Positions 17,752 through 26,879 of a stretch of 64,000 nt of DNA are shown piece by piece (position 1 is the first letter of the stretch; every line of letters begins with the position of its first letter). The notes under the pieces are model-generated. The model saw nothing but the letters and a program-made list of their open reading frames with translations. It did no database searches and had not been told where the DNA came from. A program made the translations under genes and the position numbers. The stretch spans positions 1-64,000 of the forward strand of contig DAOTTD010000230.1 of NCBI GenBank assembly GCA_034438015.1, written 5' to 3'. The DNA comes from JACDAE01 sp034438015 (GTDB taxonomy: Bacteria; Chloroflexota; Ktedonobacteria; Ktedonobacterales; Ktedonobacteraceae).

Positions 17752-18327
17752 CTATGTACGCGGCCTCACGCTTCTATCGATCTTGCCGCCGCCATTGATG
17801 AGCATTGCGCGCGCGCGTGACATCCTGCTGATATTCTCGGCATCGCTCAGGCGCAGCGCGACGACAGTGAGTGCTCCCTTTGGTGCCCTGGTCGGCGGCG
17901 GGCTGAGCCGCGACATGTCCTGTCCGATCGCTCCACGCACGCGACCGCGCCTCAGCAGTCCGACAATGATACCGATTACGATGCCGACGACGGTGCCGAT
18001 GATGAGCGTCGTCGGCTCCGGAAGCTTGAAGGGAAAGCTCGCTGCAAACGCCACTAAGCCCAGGACCAGGCCAAAGACGATGGCGAGTACGGCTACCAGT
18101 ACGGGATTGGGACCCGAGCGCTGCACCTGCAAAAAGGTATCTCGACGCGCGATATTCGGCCCGTGTTCGCGAAATTGTCCATTCTCGGCTACATCCGACG
18201 GCAGTTGAAATACCTCTTCGTCGCTGAAGCCTTCTTTGCGCAGTTTTGCCGCTGCCGCCTCCGCCTTCGGCTCATCAGGAAAAACCGCCAGCAGATCGTA
18301 GCTGCCCGGTTGTTGTTGCTGTTGCAT
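17752..18327 (-). CDS. Two-helix membrane protein, function unknown
   Basis: Not recognised beyond its layout. 191 residues start with a Gln run, then a small alpha/beta segment (YDLLAVFPDEPKAEAAAAKL) like the cytoplasmic domains that open general-stress proteins. Two transmembrane helices lie close together (about residues 75-98 and 105-125) with a Gly-Ile-rich second helix. A C-terminal segment (about 145-185) resembles a repeat of the N-terminal fold. GAGGAG precedes the ATG. Stress-related membrane function is only a guess. Confidence 0.7.
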   Translation of the reverse strand: MQQQQQPGSYDLLAVFPDEPKAEAAAAKLRKEGFSDEEVFQLPSDVAENGQFREHGPNIARRDTFLQVQRSGPNPVLVAVLAIVFGLVLGLVAFAASFPFKLPEPTTLIIGTVVGIVIGIIVGLLRRGRVRGAIGQDMSRLSPPPTRAPKGALTVVALRLSDAENISRMSRARAMLINGGGKIDRSVRPRT

Positions 18328-18368
18328 AAAAATGGCTCCTCATATGACCTACTATAGACTCTGCCACA

Positions 18369-18818
18369 TTATACACGCTCTTCTAGCTCCTTGATGCGCT
18401 CCATCTGTCGTCGATTCCACTCATCGTCCGCGTAGGGAGTAGCGAACCATGCCTCCAGGATCTCCTTAGCGATCGCTTCCGAGGTTGTTCTGAGGCTCAT
18501 CGCGAGCACGTTCGCGTGGTTCCAGGTGCGTGCGCCGCTCGCGGTCTGAGCGTCGTGGCAGAGCGCAGCCCGTATACCGCGCACTTTGTTCGCGGCGATC
18601 GAGGCGCCGGTCCCCGTCCAGCAAAAGACGATCCCCTCGTCTGCCTGTCCATGCGCCACGGCCCCGGCAACCCGGCTGCTAGTGAGCGGCCAATCGGTTT
18701 CAGGATCGTTCGTGCTCAGGGGACCGAAAGGTAGAATCTCGTGGCCGCGCTTCTCTAGCTCTGCAACGACAAAATCAGTAAGGTGTGTGCGTTCGTCGCT
18801 CCCGATGGCTATCTTCAT
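18369..18818 (-). CDS. rpiB: RpiB/LacAB family sugar-phosphate isomerase
   Basis: Interconverts ribose 5-phosphate and ribulose 5-phosphate, or a related sugar phosphate. 149 residues start MKIAIGSDERTHLTDFVV. The active-site segment EGIVFCWTGTGASIAANKV holds the catalytic Cys and the anion-hole GTG; the next block RAALCHDAQTASGARTWNHANVLAMS has the conserved His and Asn residues. The Trp after the catalytic Cys replaces the usual Gly, so substrate preference may differ. It lies 27 bases after the end of dnaA on the same strand and is probably co-transcribed with it. Confidence 0.9.
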   Translation of the reverse strand: MKIAIGSDERTHLTDFVVAELEKRGHEILPFGPLSTNDPETDWPLTSSRVAGAVAHGQADEGIVFCWTGTGASIAANKVRGIRAALCHDAQTASGARTWNHANVLAMSLRTTSEAIAKEILEAWFATPYADDEWNRRQMERIKELEERV

Positions 18819-18845
18819 GCCGCTCTCCTTTGTGGTAAGGTCTCG

Positions 18846-20402
18846 TTAAAATGGCTTCTGCTGAATAGATTCTAGCACAGAAGCGATCTCCTGGCGTATG
18901 CGATCGTTGTTCGCCATCTCTCCTTTGACCTTCTCCCAGCCGTGCATGATCGTGGTGTGATCGCGTCCCCCCAGCTCTGACCCGATCTGGAGCAGGGAGG
19001 CGCTGGTCTCCTCGCGCATCAGATACATTGCCACCTGGCGCGGCCACACGATCTCGCGGTCGCGCTGCTTGCCGCGAACCAGAGCGGCATCGACATGATA
19101 GTACTGGCACACGCCTTCCAGCACCTGTGAGACCGACAAGTTGGAAGAGGGCTTCTTGTCGCTATAGATATTTTCGAGCGCCTTGACCGCCAGGTTGATA
19201 GTAAGCGGCGCGTCGTGCAGTGTGGCAGAGGCGATAACGCGGTTGAGCGCGCCCTCAAGCTCGCGCACGTTGCTGCACTCGGGGCGGGCGATGTAGTCGA
19301 TAACCGAGCTCGGAACGGAGAAGCGTAGCGAGTCGGCCTTCGAGCGCAGAATCGCCAGTCGATGCTCGTACTCTGGCGGCTGAATGTCTGCCAGCAGGCC
19401 CCACTCGAAGCGCGACCTGAGCCGGTCCTGCAGGCTATGGATCGCCTTGGGCGGACGGTCGCTGGTCACGACGATCTGTTTGTTCGCGCTGTGCAGCGAA
19501 TTGAAGGTGTGGAAGAACTCCTCTTCGGTCGACTCTTTGCCGGCGATGAACTGGATATCGTCAACGAGCAGAATATCAATCTGGCGATATTTGGCGCGGA
19601 ACTCCTCGGTCTGCTGAAAACGGATCGCATTGATGATCTCATTGGTAAATTTCTCCGAAGTGACGTACAGGACGTTCAGGCCGCGCTCCTCCCCGACGTG
19701 TCCGACGGCATGCAGCAGGTGGGTCTTGCCCAGTCCTACACCGCCGTAGAGGAAGAGCGGATTGTAGATATGCCCAGGATTTTCGGAGACCGCGAGCGAG
19801 GCGGCGTGCGCGAGTTGGTTCGATTTGCCGACGATGAAGGCGTTGAATGTGTAGCGCGCATTGAGCAGCCCTGGATTGGGGAAGAGCATTGCGACGTCGG
19901 GCTCTTTTTTGTCCCCCACCTCCGGCTGCTCGCTCGATGCGGCCTGGACGCCGTAGAGGTCGGGGGTATGTAGAGCATTTTCTGGAATGCGGTGTACGCT
20001 TGTATAGGGCAGCGTGGGCGCCGCTGAGGTCATCGCAGCAGCCGCTGCGGCATCGGCGATGCGCTTCTCGCGCTGCGCTGCGCGTTTGCGCGGCAGGCGA
20101 TAGGAGCGTTTTTGCGTGGGCATGTTCTCCCCGGTAGCAACTCCCTGCTCGATGCTCTCTTTTGCTACCACGAAGCGTACTTCGACAGGGTGTCCGGTGA
20201 TCTCTGTGAGGGCCGTGTGGATCGTATCCATGAAGCGCGCCTCAAGGTGTGCTTTGGCAAATGTCGTAGGAACGCGTACGATAAAAATGCCATCTTGAAA
20301 GGAGAGCGCCGAAGTGCCCTGGAACCAGGTTGTAAAGATTTCGGGTTTGACTTTTGCCTGCAACCGTTCTATTGTTGTCTGCCATATCTGTTTTGCATTC
20401 AT
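18846..20402 (-). CDS. dnaA: Chromosomal replication initiator DnaA
   Basis: DnaA opens the replication origin. Domain I is seen in IWQTTIERLQAKVKPEIFTTWF; domain II is a basic, Ala-rich linker; domain III contains Walker A GGVGLGKTHLLHAVG, Walker B ILLVDDIQF and sensor 1 VVTSDRPPK; domain IV ends with VWPRQVAMYLMREET and GGRDHTTIMHGWEKV, the DNA-binding signature. 518 residues from the ATG at 20402; a GTG three codons earlier is the longest alternative. The neighbour downstream is rpiB, not dnaN, and no clear DnaA boxes (TTATCCACA-like) were seen next to it, so this may not be the origin. Confidence 0.97.
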   Translation of the reverse strand: MNAKQIWQTTIERLQAKVKPEIFTTWFQGTSALSFQDGIFIVRVPTTFAKAHLEARFMDTIHTALTEITGHPVEVRFVVAKESIEQGVATGENMPTQKRSYRLPRKRAAQREKRIADAAAAAAMTSAAPTLPYTSVHRIPENALHTPDLYGVQAASSEQPEVGDKKEPDVAMLFPNPGLLNARYTFNAFIVGKSNQLAHAASLAVSENPGHIYNPLFLYGGVGLGKTHLLHAVGHVGEERGLNVLYVTSEKFTNEIINAIRFQQTEEFRAKYRQIDILLVDDIQFIAGKESTEEEFFHTFNSLHSANKQIVVTSDRPPKAIHSLQDRLRSRFEWGLLADIQPPEYEHRLAILRSKADSLRFSVPSSVIDYIARPECSNVRELEGALNRVIASATLHDAPLTINLAVKALENIYSDKKPSSNLSVSQVLEGVCQYYHVDAALVRGKQRDREIVWPRQVAMYLMREETSASLLQIGSELGGRDHTTIMHGWEKVKGEMANNDRIRQEIASVLESIQQKPF

Positions 20403-20691
20403 TGCGCTCACCCCCTCTGGGGATATTGTACCCGTTAAAAAATAAAAAAATAGTACTTACAGAAGTAGGGTATCTTTTTGTCGGCGGACTGTAATGGTAG
20501 CATTAAATCAAAACGCTGTAAAGCCCCTCTTTCGGTCCCAAAATTGAGAACTATATCATAGGCTTTTGGTCGTGGTTCGAGTATACTGAGCCAGAAGATA
20601 TTCGTTAAAATGTGTAAATAGCTACGATAGCGGTCTGCTTATCATCTAAATTGCCTTTTCGCGCGTATACTTTTGTGCTAAGGAGTGTCCC

Positions 20692-21423
20692 ATGGTCCTA
20701 TATAAAATCTTCTCTTCTCTAAGACGTTGCCTGGATGGTCGGCGGCAACAGTTTTTTCTCCCGTCTCGTCGTGCTTTTCGTTTGCAGGCGCAATGGCCCA
20801 TCCTGGCGGGTTGCGTTCTCCTGGCAAGCGCAGTGCTGACGTCTTGTTCGGGTCTGAACCTGGGTGGCAGCCCGAGTCCCAGCCCGACCGGGAAGGCGGC
20901 GACGCCGACGCCCACCACTACTGCGCTGGCCCGGCTCCACTGGTGTGATAAGCCGCTCATGGTGTTCCGTGATCTCGCGGCCTCTGGCACGCCGGGCGTC
21001 AAGGCCGGCAATCCTACGACCATTACCGACTGGAGCGTGGTGGAGCCGCGGCTTGGTTTCACCGTCTATCTGCCCGCGACGCTGCCGACCGGCTCTTGCC
21101 TGGTCAGTGCCTCTGGCACGGTGCGTGATCCTATTCTGGGTAGTAATTTTGTCATTGGATATATCCTACCCGATCATAGTTCTATCACCCTTTCACAGGC
21201 GCCACAGCGTACACAGAGCACTGCATTCCAGTGTAGCCTGGTACCTGGCACAAGCGGAACGAAGGCGACGCCGACGCCTACCACTTCTCAGGGGCCGACG
21301 CAGTTCTGTTCGGGGGCGCGCGGATCGACGAATATCGTCTTCTCGTCAAGTGGCAAGACCGCTGCTTTACAACAGTTTTTTAATGCGTTACAGCCAGGTG
21401 TGGACTGGGTGCCCACTGCGTGA
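20692..21423 (+). CDS. Putative lipoprotein, function unknown
   Basis: 243 residues beginning with an unusually long basic N-terminus. A hydrophobic stretch (about 35-50) ends in the lipobox LTSC with Cys52. A Pro/Thr/Ser stalk (GGSPSPSPTGK and TPTPTTT) then leads to a compact domain. AAGGAG lies six bases before the ATG. The mature part contains four further cysteines that could form disulfides. A second TPTPTTS stretch splits it near residue 190. No known family was recognised. It is separate from the FHA gene that follows about 300 bases later. Confidence 0.72.
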   Translation: MVLYKIFSSLRRCLDGRRQQFFLPSRRAFRLQAQWPILAGCVLLASAVLTSCSGLNLGGSPSPSPTGKAATPTPTTTALARLHWCDKPLMVFRDLAASGTPGVKAGNPTTITDWSVVEPRLGFTVYLPATLPTGSCLVSASGTVRDPILGSNFVIGYILPDHSSITLSQAPQRTQSTAFQCSLVPGTSGTKATPTPTTSQGPTQFCSGARGSTNIVFSSSGKTAALQQFFNALQPGVDWVPTA

Positions 21424-21727
21424 TATATCAGGATGATTGATAGCGTTTATTGTGGACTTGCGTTGTTTCTTCTTGATTGTTATAGTATTCATGTTTATGA
21501 GGCCGTGAAGATTCGGTACGCCATTCGTCGTAGTATTGGGATAACTGGTCGTACCGGGTGGTTCTTAATAAATGTACCGTCCAGTTTTAGGGATGAGGTG
21601 AGCACTCCCCCTTTCGGGATATCGGTTGGGAGTACCCTCGACGGTCAAGTTTTACTTCTGGTATAATAACAGAAGTTTTGCGCTTGCATGTGTATCGATG
21701 TATGCGTGCTATATGGGAGGAACTTTT

Positions 21728-23191
21728 ATGATGGACAAGGATAAGTGTCCCTATTGCGGAGCCGATACACGGCCAGGGGATAATTTCTGCTTGAATTGCG
21801 GCAATCGCCTGCCTTCGGCAACTCCCTCCAATGTATCACAGCCGCCGGGCGATGCTACAGTGCCCGCCGCAGAAGACTGGGGTCAGTCTCGGGATGCTGC
21901 ACCGGATCACAACATTGGGAGTTGGGATAATGACGCCGGTGCGACGATAGCGGATCCAGGTTCAGAGCAATCCTACGTTGCTCCGACCGTGCCGCCTCAG
22001 AATAAGGGTGGCATCGAACAGCCTGCGCGCTTCATCTTACGTGCGGACAATGGCGATGTCTTACAGGAATATCCGCTCGATAAGCCTGAGATCACTATTG
22101 GGCGCGCGCCCAACAGCGATATCCTGCTGTCGAAGGATAAGTTGACTTCACGCCGCCACGCTACAGTACGCTATGAGAACGGTGCCTACCTCTTGCGCGA
22201 TGAACGCAGTGCGAATGGTACTTTTGTCAATGGGCAGCAGATTGAAGAACTCGCACCCGTTGACCTCAAAGATGGCGATCATATCGGCATCGGCGAACAC
22301 GAACTGATCTTCCATGCCTTTGGCTCCGTTGCCGAGCGCGTAGAGGATCTACCAACCGTGTCGGTACCCTACGAGCCTCCAACGTACCGCACGCAGGATG
22401 ATTCACAGCGAACGGTTGCATCCAGCGATGACTATGGCACGAGTTCGATCGCCCATGAACCAGAAGTCGCCGATCAGTCGGATGCATCAACGATCGCCGC
22501 ACCGCCCGAGCCGGTCAGTCCCGCGACGAATGGCTCTTCGCCGGTTGTGCCGCAGGCACCCGTTGAACCCGAGATGCCTGTGCAACCTGTACCGGCTATA
22601 CCTATACCCTCGACTGTGTCGTACGCATCTGCGACCCCGAGCATGGCGACCGTTTCACGTTCGGCGGCTCCGGTGTCCCCTAACTCTTCAGTATCGGAGA
22701 ATGTTCCTATGACGGCAAGTTCACAGTCTTCCACGGGGAATGAGGCAGGCGTTACCTTTAGTCGCCTAAACACTCTGGCGCAGCCTGCCTTGCCAGATAT
22801 CACCGCTCTGATTGCGGCCCTCTCATCGCTGGATGGACAGGTCATGTCGTTACAGGAGCAGCTCAACGAGACGCAAGAGGCGATGCGCGTTCACGATGCC
22901 GAGGTGGCCCAGACGGCCAATCAACTCCGCTCCGGCGTGCGGAAGGTCTCTGAGCGCATGGACAATACCATCGCTGATATTGCGCGCAACCGCGAGGCGC
23001 TGGCCTGGTCCGAATTGCTGCAACTGATGGAAGACGTGATGAACAATCCGCGCGATATCGAGTATGTCACCAAGCTGGCGCGCAAGGCCCGTGAGCTGAA
23101 CAAGGTGTTCCAACTCCACCAGAGTGTGCTCAATACCATGGCTGAGTGCAACAGCCTGTTACGCGGCATGATATTCGAAGACAATAGATAG
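21728..23191 (+). CDS. Zinc-ribbon and FHA domain protein
   Basis: A phosphopeptide-binding protein likely working with Ser/Thr kinases. The start at 21728 follows GGGAGG. Residues 7-24 are a zinc ribbon (C-x2-C, x10, C-x2-C). The FHA domain spans about 105-185 with the full signature ITIGRAPNSDI, SRRHATV and SANGTFVNG. A 200-residue Pro/Ser/Thr/Val-rich linker follows, and the last 100 residues are helical and charged (LDGQVMSLQEQLNETQEAM), forming a likely coiled coil. It heads an apparent operon with the next two genes (spacings of 19 and 12 bases). Confidence 0.87.
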   Translation: MMDKDKCPYCGADTRPGDNFCLNCGNRLPSATPSNVSQPPGDATVPAAEDWGQSRDAAPDHNIGSWDNDAGATIADPGSEQSYVAPTVPPQNKGGIEQPARFILRADNGDVLQEYPLDKPEITIGRAPNSDILLSKDKLTSRRHATVRYENGAYLLRDERSANGTFVNGQQIEELAPVDLKDGDHIGIGEHELIFHAFGSVAERVEDLPTVSVPYEPPTYRTQDDSQRTVASSDDYGTSSIAHEPEVADQSDASTIAAPPEPVSPATNGSSPVVPQAPVEPEMPVQPVPAIPIPSTVSYASATPSMATVSRSAAPVSPNSSVSENVPMTASSQSSTGNEAGVTFSRLNTLAQPALPDITALIAALSSLDGQVMSLQEQLNETQEAMRVHDAEVAQTANQLRSGVRKVSERMDNTIADIARNREALAWSELLQLMEDVMNNPRDIEYVTKLARKARELNKVFQLHQSVLNTMAECNSLLRGMIFEDNR

Positions 23192-23210
23192 GTACCGACC
23201 GGGCAAATAC

Positions 23211-24716
23211 ATGTACAAACAAATCCTTGTAGGGAGTGTCGCCGTTGACGCTCCCTCACCGTCTGCTCTCTTACAGAAAAACAGTACTTTTGATGCGATC
23301 GTTATCGGTGCGGGCCTGGGCGGCCTCTTAAGCGCTGCAGAGCTACTCCAACGAGGGAAGCGGGTAGTGGTGGTAGAGCGGCTTGCGCACAGTGGAGGCC
23401 GTTTCACCGCGAAGACCTTTCAAGGGGTCCAGGTCAGTACGGGGGCCGTCCACATGGTTCCGTTCGGCAGCAGCGGCGTGCTGTCGCAGATGCTGGCGCG
23501 CCTCGCTGTGCCACATCGTTTCTTTGATGCCGATGTCTTCGGCTCGTTTCACGTGCACGGCAGGCAGTATCGCTCGCGCGGCCTGCTGGGCGTCTTCAAG
23601 TTTCTGGGTCCCCGGCAGTTCTTCTGGTTTACGCGCCTCGGTTATCTTATGTTCCTTCACCCTCTGCCGGCGCACGAGCGGCGTATCTCCTTCAAAGCTT
23701 GGCTACAGCGTCACATCGATGTAGAGCGCAATTCCCAACTGGTCGCCTTCTTCGAACGCATCTCGCGCTTCGCGCTGAGCCTTGAATTGGACCAGGTGAG
23801 CACCGAAGAGGTCATTCGCACGACGAAGAATATGTTCCGCTTCGGCGCGCCCGCTATTGTGCACGGAGGCTGCGGCGAACTGACGCGCCAACTGGAGCAG
23901 CACGTCCTCGATCAACACGGCGAGGTGCGCCTCTCCTGCGATGTGCTCCAGATCGTGCAGGAGGACGGCCACGTGACGGGCGTCTGCGTGCGCGACAAGG
24001 CGAGCAAGGAAGAGTATACGCTTACCGCTCCCCTGGTGGTGAGCGATATCGGTCCACGCGCGACGGATGCACTGCTGGCAGGCCACCGTGTGACGCAGGC
24101 CGAGGCGCTCAAGGGTGCGCAGGAAGAGACTTTACGGGAGGCGGTCGGACTCAAAGTGCACATCCTCAGTGATGTCTCGCTGATCCCCCATAAAGGGATT
24201 ATGTATTGCCTGGATACGCAGCGCATCGCGGGTATGGTGCAGCCGACCAATAGCGATCCTCGCCTCGCGCCTCCTGGCAAGCACCTGTTGATCAGCCACC
24301 AGGTGATGCAAAGCAAGAAGCAGGATGCCGACCAGGAAGCGCAATACGATGTCGAGGCGGAACGCAAGCTAGCCCTCGCCGACCTGCGTATGCTCTTCGG
24401 CGAGGCGTTCGATAAGCACTGTCGCGTGCTCACGATGGGGACGTATCGCGGCGAGTGGCCGGTGAACCGTAGCGCTCAGGGCGAGGATGCGCAGCCTGTG
24501 ACCTCGCTCCCCGGACTGTATCTTGTGGGCGATGCGGTTAAGCCCTCTGGCTACTTGATGGTCGAGGGCGTTGCGCAGAGCGTCAATTGTTTCCTCGATC
24601 TGCTCGAAGGCACCAACCAGCAGCATCATGGGCGACGCAACGTGATCGCGCCGCCGTCCCGCCTGAACGCGCTCCGCTGGCTGTGGAAGGCTCCAGGCAA
24701 CTCTAACCGGAGATAA
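23211..24716 (+). CDS. FAD-dependent phytoene desaturase-like oxidoreductase
   Basis: A 501-residue flavoprotein of the CrtI/retinol-saturase superfamily. After a 25-residue leader the Rossmann dinucleotide motif is clear: DAIVIGAGLGGLLSAAELL and then VVVVERLAHSGGR. The C-terminal FAD signature is PGLYLVGDAVKPSGYLMVEG. Between them is a central substrate domain with no recognisable lipid specificity. Neighbours are an FHA protein and murA, not carotenoid genes, so the substrate is uncertain. The ribosome site before the ATG is weak, and translation may be coupled to the preceding gene, 19 bases away. Confidence 0.85.
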   Translation: MYKQILVGSVAVDAPSPSALLQKNSTFDAIVIGAGLGGLLSAAELLQRGKRVVVVERLAHSGGRFTAKTFQGVQVSTGAVHMVPFGSSGVLSQMLARLAVPHRFFDADVFGSFHVHGRQYRSRGLLGVFKFLGPRQFFWFTRLGYLMFLHPLPAHERRISFKAWLQRHIDVERNSQLVAFFERISRFALSLELDQVSTEEVIRTTKNMFRFGAPAIVHGGCGELTRQLEQHVLDQHGEVRLSCDVLQIVQEDGHVTGVCVRDKASKEEYTLTAPLVVSDIGPRATDALLAGHRVTQAEALKGAQEETLREAVGLKVHILSDVSLIPHKGIMYCLDTQRIAGMVQPTNSDPRLAPPGKHLLISHQVMQSKKQDADQEAQYDVEAERKLALADLRMLFGEAFDKHCRVLTMGTYRGEWPVNRSAQGEDAQPVTSLPGLYLVGDAVKPSGYLMVEGVAQSVNCFLDLLEGTNQQHHGRRNVIAPPSRLNALRWLWKAPGNSNRR

Positions 24717-24728
24717 GGAGCTCGATGA

Positions 24729-26057
24729 ATGGATGCTAGAGATATGGCCCCTCATTATCTTGTGACGGGAGGCGTGCCGCTGCATGGCGAGGTCACTGTG
24801 AGTGGGGCGAAGAACGCGGTGACGAAGATGCTGATCGCGTCTCTGCTCACGAAGGAGCCCTGCGTCCTGCGCAACGTTCCCTTGCTTGGCGATCTGGACC
24901 TGACCGTGCGCCTCTGCCAGGACATGGGTTCCCGCACACAACTGGTGGACCATACGCTCGCGATTCACACTCCTTATATCGAAAAGACAGTTGTCTCGAC
25001 CAGGGTGGGTGGCCTGAATCGTATCGCCGTCCTGACGATTGGCCCATTGCTGCACCGCTGCGGCGAGGCGATGATCCCCAAACCGGGCGGTGATCGCATC
25101 GGACCGCGCCCCATTGACTATCATATCGAGGGCCTGTGCAAAATGGGCGCGAACATTGTCGAGCGCGAGGGACACTATCATTGCTCCATTACAGAACGGC
25201 TGCAAGGCGTCACAATCAAACTGCCCTTCCCCAGCGTCATGGCGACCGAGAACTTCCTGCTCACTGCCTCACTGGCGCAGGGCGTCACCATCATCGAGAA
25301 CGCCGCTATGGAGCCAGAGATCGTTGACCTGATCAAACTCCTGCAGAAGATGGGCGCGATCATCGAGATCAAGGTTGATCGCCGCATCGTGATCGACGGG
25401 GTGGATAAGCTCCACGGCGCCAGCCACACCCTGCTCAGCGATCGTAACGAGGCCGTCTCGCTCGCCATTGCCACGTACCTCACACGCGGCGATGTCTACC
25501 TGCACGGTGCCCAGCAGGATACCCTGCTTACCTTCCTGAACACACTCTCCAAGATGGGCCTGGGCTTCGAGATCGACGATGGCGGCATCCGCTTCATCGG
25601 CGCTAATAGCGCGCCGCCCGCCATCGCCCTGGAGACCGATGTGCACCCCGGCTTCATGACCGACTGGCAGCAGCCCTTCGTCGTTCTGCTCACCCAGGCC
25701 GAGGGTATGTCGGTGGTCCACGAGACGATCTACGAGGACCGCTTCGGCTACACGAGCGCGCTGGAGAGCATGGGTGCACACGTCGGCCTCTACCCCAAGT
25801 GCCTGGGCGAGGTGCCGTGCCGCTTCCGCGAGAAACAGTACATGCATAGTTGCGTAGTGCGCGGTCCCACGCCCCTCAAGGGCGCGCGCCTCGACATCCC
25901 CGATATCCGCGCCGGCTGCTCCTACATTCTCGCCGCCCTATGCGCCGAGGGAACCTCCGAGATCTACGGTATCGAACATATCGAGCGCGGCTACGAGCAT
26001 CTTGATGAGAAGTTGCGTGCCCTTGGCGCTCAGATGGAGCGAGTTGTGGGCGAGTGA
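24729..26057 (+). CDS. murA: UDP-N-acetylglucosamine 1-carboxyvinyltransferase MurA with Asp for catalytic Cys
   Basis: The first committed step of peptidoglycan synthesis: enolpyruvyl transfer from PEP to UDP-GlcNAc. 442 residues. The Lys22/Asn23 pair appears in SGAKNAVTKM, the general-acid Asp in TDWQQP, and the C-terminal DIRAG arginine region is intact. The loop that in E. coli reads PGGCTIGARP with Cys115 here reads PGGDRIGPRP, with Asp at residue 122. This natural Cys-to-Asp change is known from fosfomycin-insensitive MurA enzymes such as that of Mycobacterium. AAGGAG lies eight bases upstream. It is the last gene of the FHA-oxidoreductase-murA run and is followed by a terminator-like hairpin. 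Confidence 0.93.
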   Translation: MDARDMAPHYLVTGGVPLHGEVTVSGAKNAVTKMLIASLLTKEPCVLRNVPLLGDLDLTVRLCQDMGSRTQLVDHTLAIHTPYIEKTVVSTRVGGLNRIAVLTIGPLLHRCGEAMIPKPGGDRIGPRPIDYHIEGLCKMGANIVEREGHYHCSITERLQGVTIKLPFPSVMATENFLLTASLAQGVTIIENAAMEPEIVDLIKLLQKMGAIIEIKVDRRIVIDGVDKLHGASHTLLSDRNEAVSLAIATYLTRGDVYLHGAQQDTLLTFLNTLSKMGLGFEIDDGGIRFIGANSAPPAIALETDVHPGFMTDWQQPFVVLLTQAEGMSVVHETIYEDRFGYTSALESMGAHVGLYPKCLGEVPCRFREKQYMHSCVVRGPTPLKGARLDIPDIRAGCSYILAALCAEGTSEIYGIEHIERGYEHLDEKLRALGAQMERVVGE

Positions 26058-26060
26058 TAA

Positions 26061-26101
26061 GGAACCTCCCCTAGAATATAGGTAATTCTGGGAGAGGTTC
26101 C
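26061..26101. terminator. Hairpin between murA and a convergent small gene
   Basis: A 17-base stem (26061-26077 with 26085-26101) with two wobble or mismatch positions and a seven-base loop, four bases after the murA stop codon. There is no strong T-run on either side. Confidence 0.6.
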
Positions 26102-26113
26102 CCTATCATTCGT

Positions 26114-26314
26114 TTAATGGGTTGAGTGTACAATCCATAACTTTGCGATATGATCAAGCACTGTTGGATTTAATATGATTAGCATGCAGAGTATCAGAAT
26201 AACTAATAGTAGCAATAGAATAGATACTATTAGCGTTATCTGAACAGCTACTGTTAGCTGAAGATACCAGCTCAGTATGCTCATCTCTGTAACTTTGGGA
26301 CGTGATGCCTTCAT
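26114..26314 (-). CDS. Small single-span membrane protein
   Basis: A 66-residue protein whose start at 26314 is fixed by a strong AAAGGAGGTGAACAAT site. A short basic N-terminus is followed by one long Leu/Ile-rich transmembrane helix (about residues 20-47) and a short polar tail. It is not recognised as a family member. It is convergent with murA and AT-rich compared with its neighbours, matching the accessory region that follows. Confidence 0.6.
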   Translation of the reverse strand: MKASRPKVTEMSILSWYLQLTVAVQITLIVSILLLLLVILILCMLIILNPTVLDHIAKLWIVHSTH

Positions 26315-26879
26315 ATTGTTCACCTCCTTTTCTGTCTGATGTGATACCTCTCGAGTATCTGCACAACTTTTGCTGGCATCATTTCCCAATAAGACACGTA
26401 CTACTTAGTACACTGTACAGGTGTGATACTATGAAGTTGGGCAAACAGAGATATCCGTTTGTGGTCCGATAAGGCGGCGGTACAATAATAACCGGTAGAT
26501 TACTCTATTCAAGCAAGGAAAGCGATCTACTGATTTTTAAGTGCTAGCCGCTTTTTTCTGTTACTAAAAAATGGCTATGGTACCGGAACCTTATGTCTTT
26601 AAGTATAAAAGATAAAACGGACAAATGCAACCGAAAAATAGACTAAAATGCGATAAGAAGATATATCGACATATTTAATCGACATATTTAAATGAAATGC
26701 ATTATAGAAATGCGTCTATTTAGGTGAAATATTGATATAATTAGATATATCTCTTGTAAGGGATAGCGTATAATATATTTATAAGTGTGTAGTTGTTGGT
26801 TTGTGATTACTTCGTGTATTGGGGTAACTAGCTTAAAAGGAATATAATAGATTCAAATGTTTTGAGGGGGTTAGAAAAA
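26315..26879. other. AT-rich intergenic region with tandem 13-base repeat
   Basis: About 565 bases without a gene between the divergent small membrane gene and the HTH gene. Base composition is markedly more AT-rich than the rest of the window from about 26560 to 26860. It contains a tandem repeat (next entry) and several TATAAT-like sequences, suiting a regulatory or horizontally acquired region. Confidence 0.5.
26665..26690 (+). promoter_or_regulatory. Tandem 13-base direct repeat, possible operator
   Basis: ATCGACATATTTA occurs twice head to tail (26665-26677 and 26678-26690), about 190 bases before the HTH gene. Direct iterons like this can bind an excisionase-type HTH protein; binding is an inference. 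Confidence 0.4.

Noticed and set aside
20403..20691. Replication origin next to dnaA
   Set aside because: No TTATCCACA-like cluster or clear AT-rich unwinding element could be pointed to.
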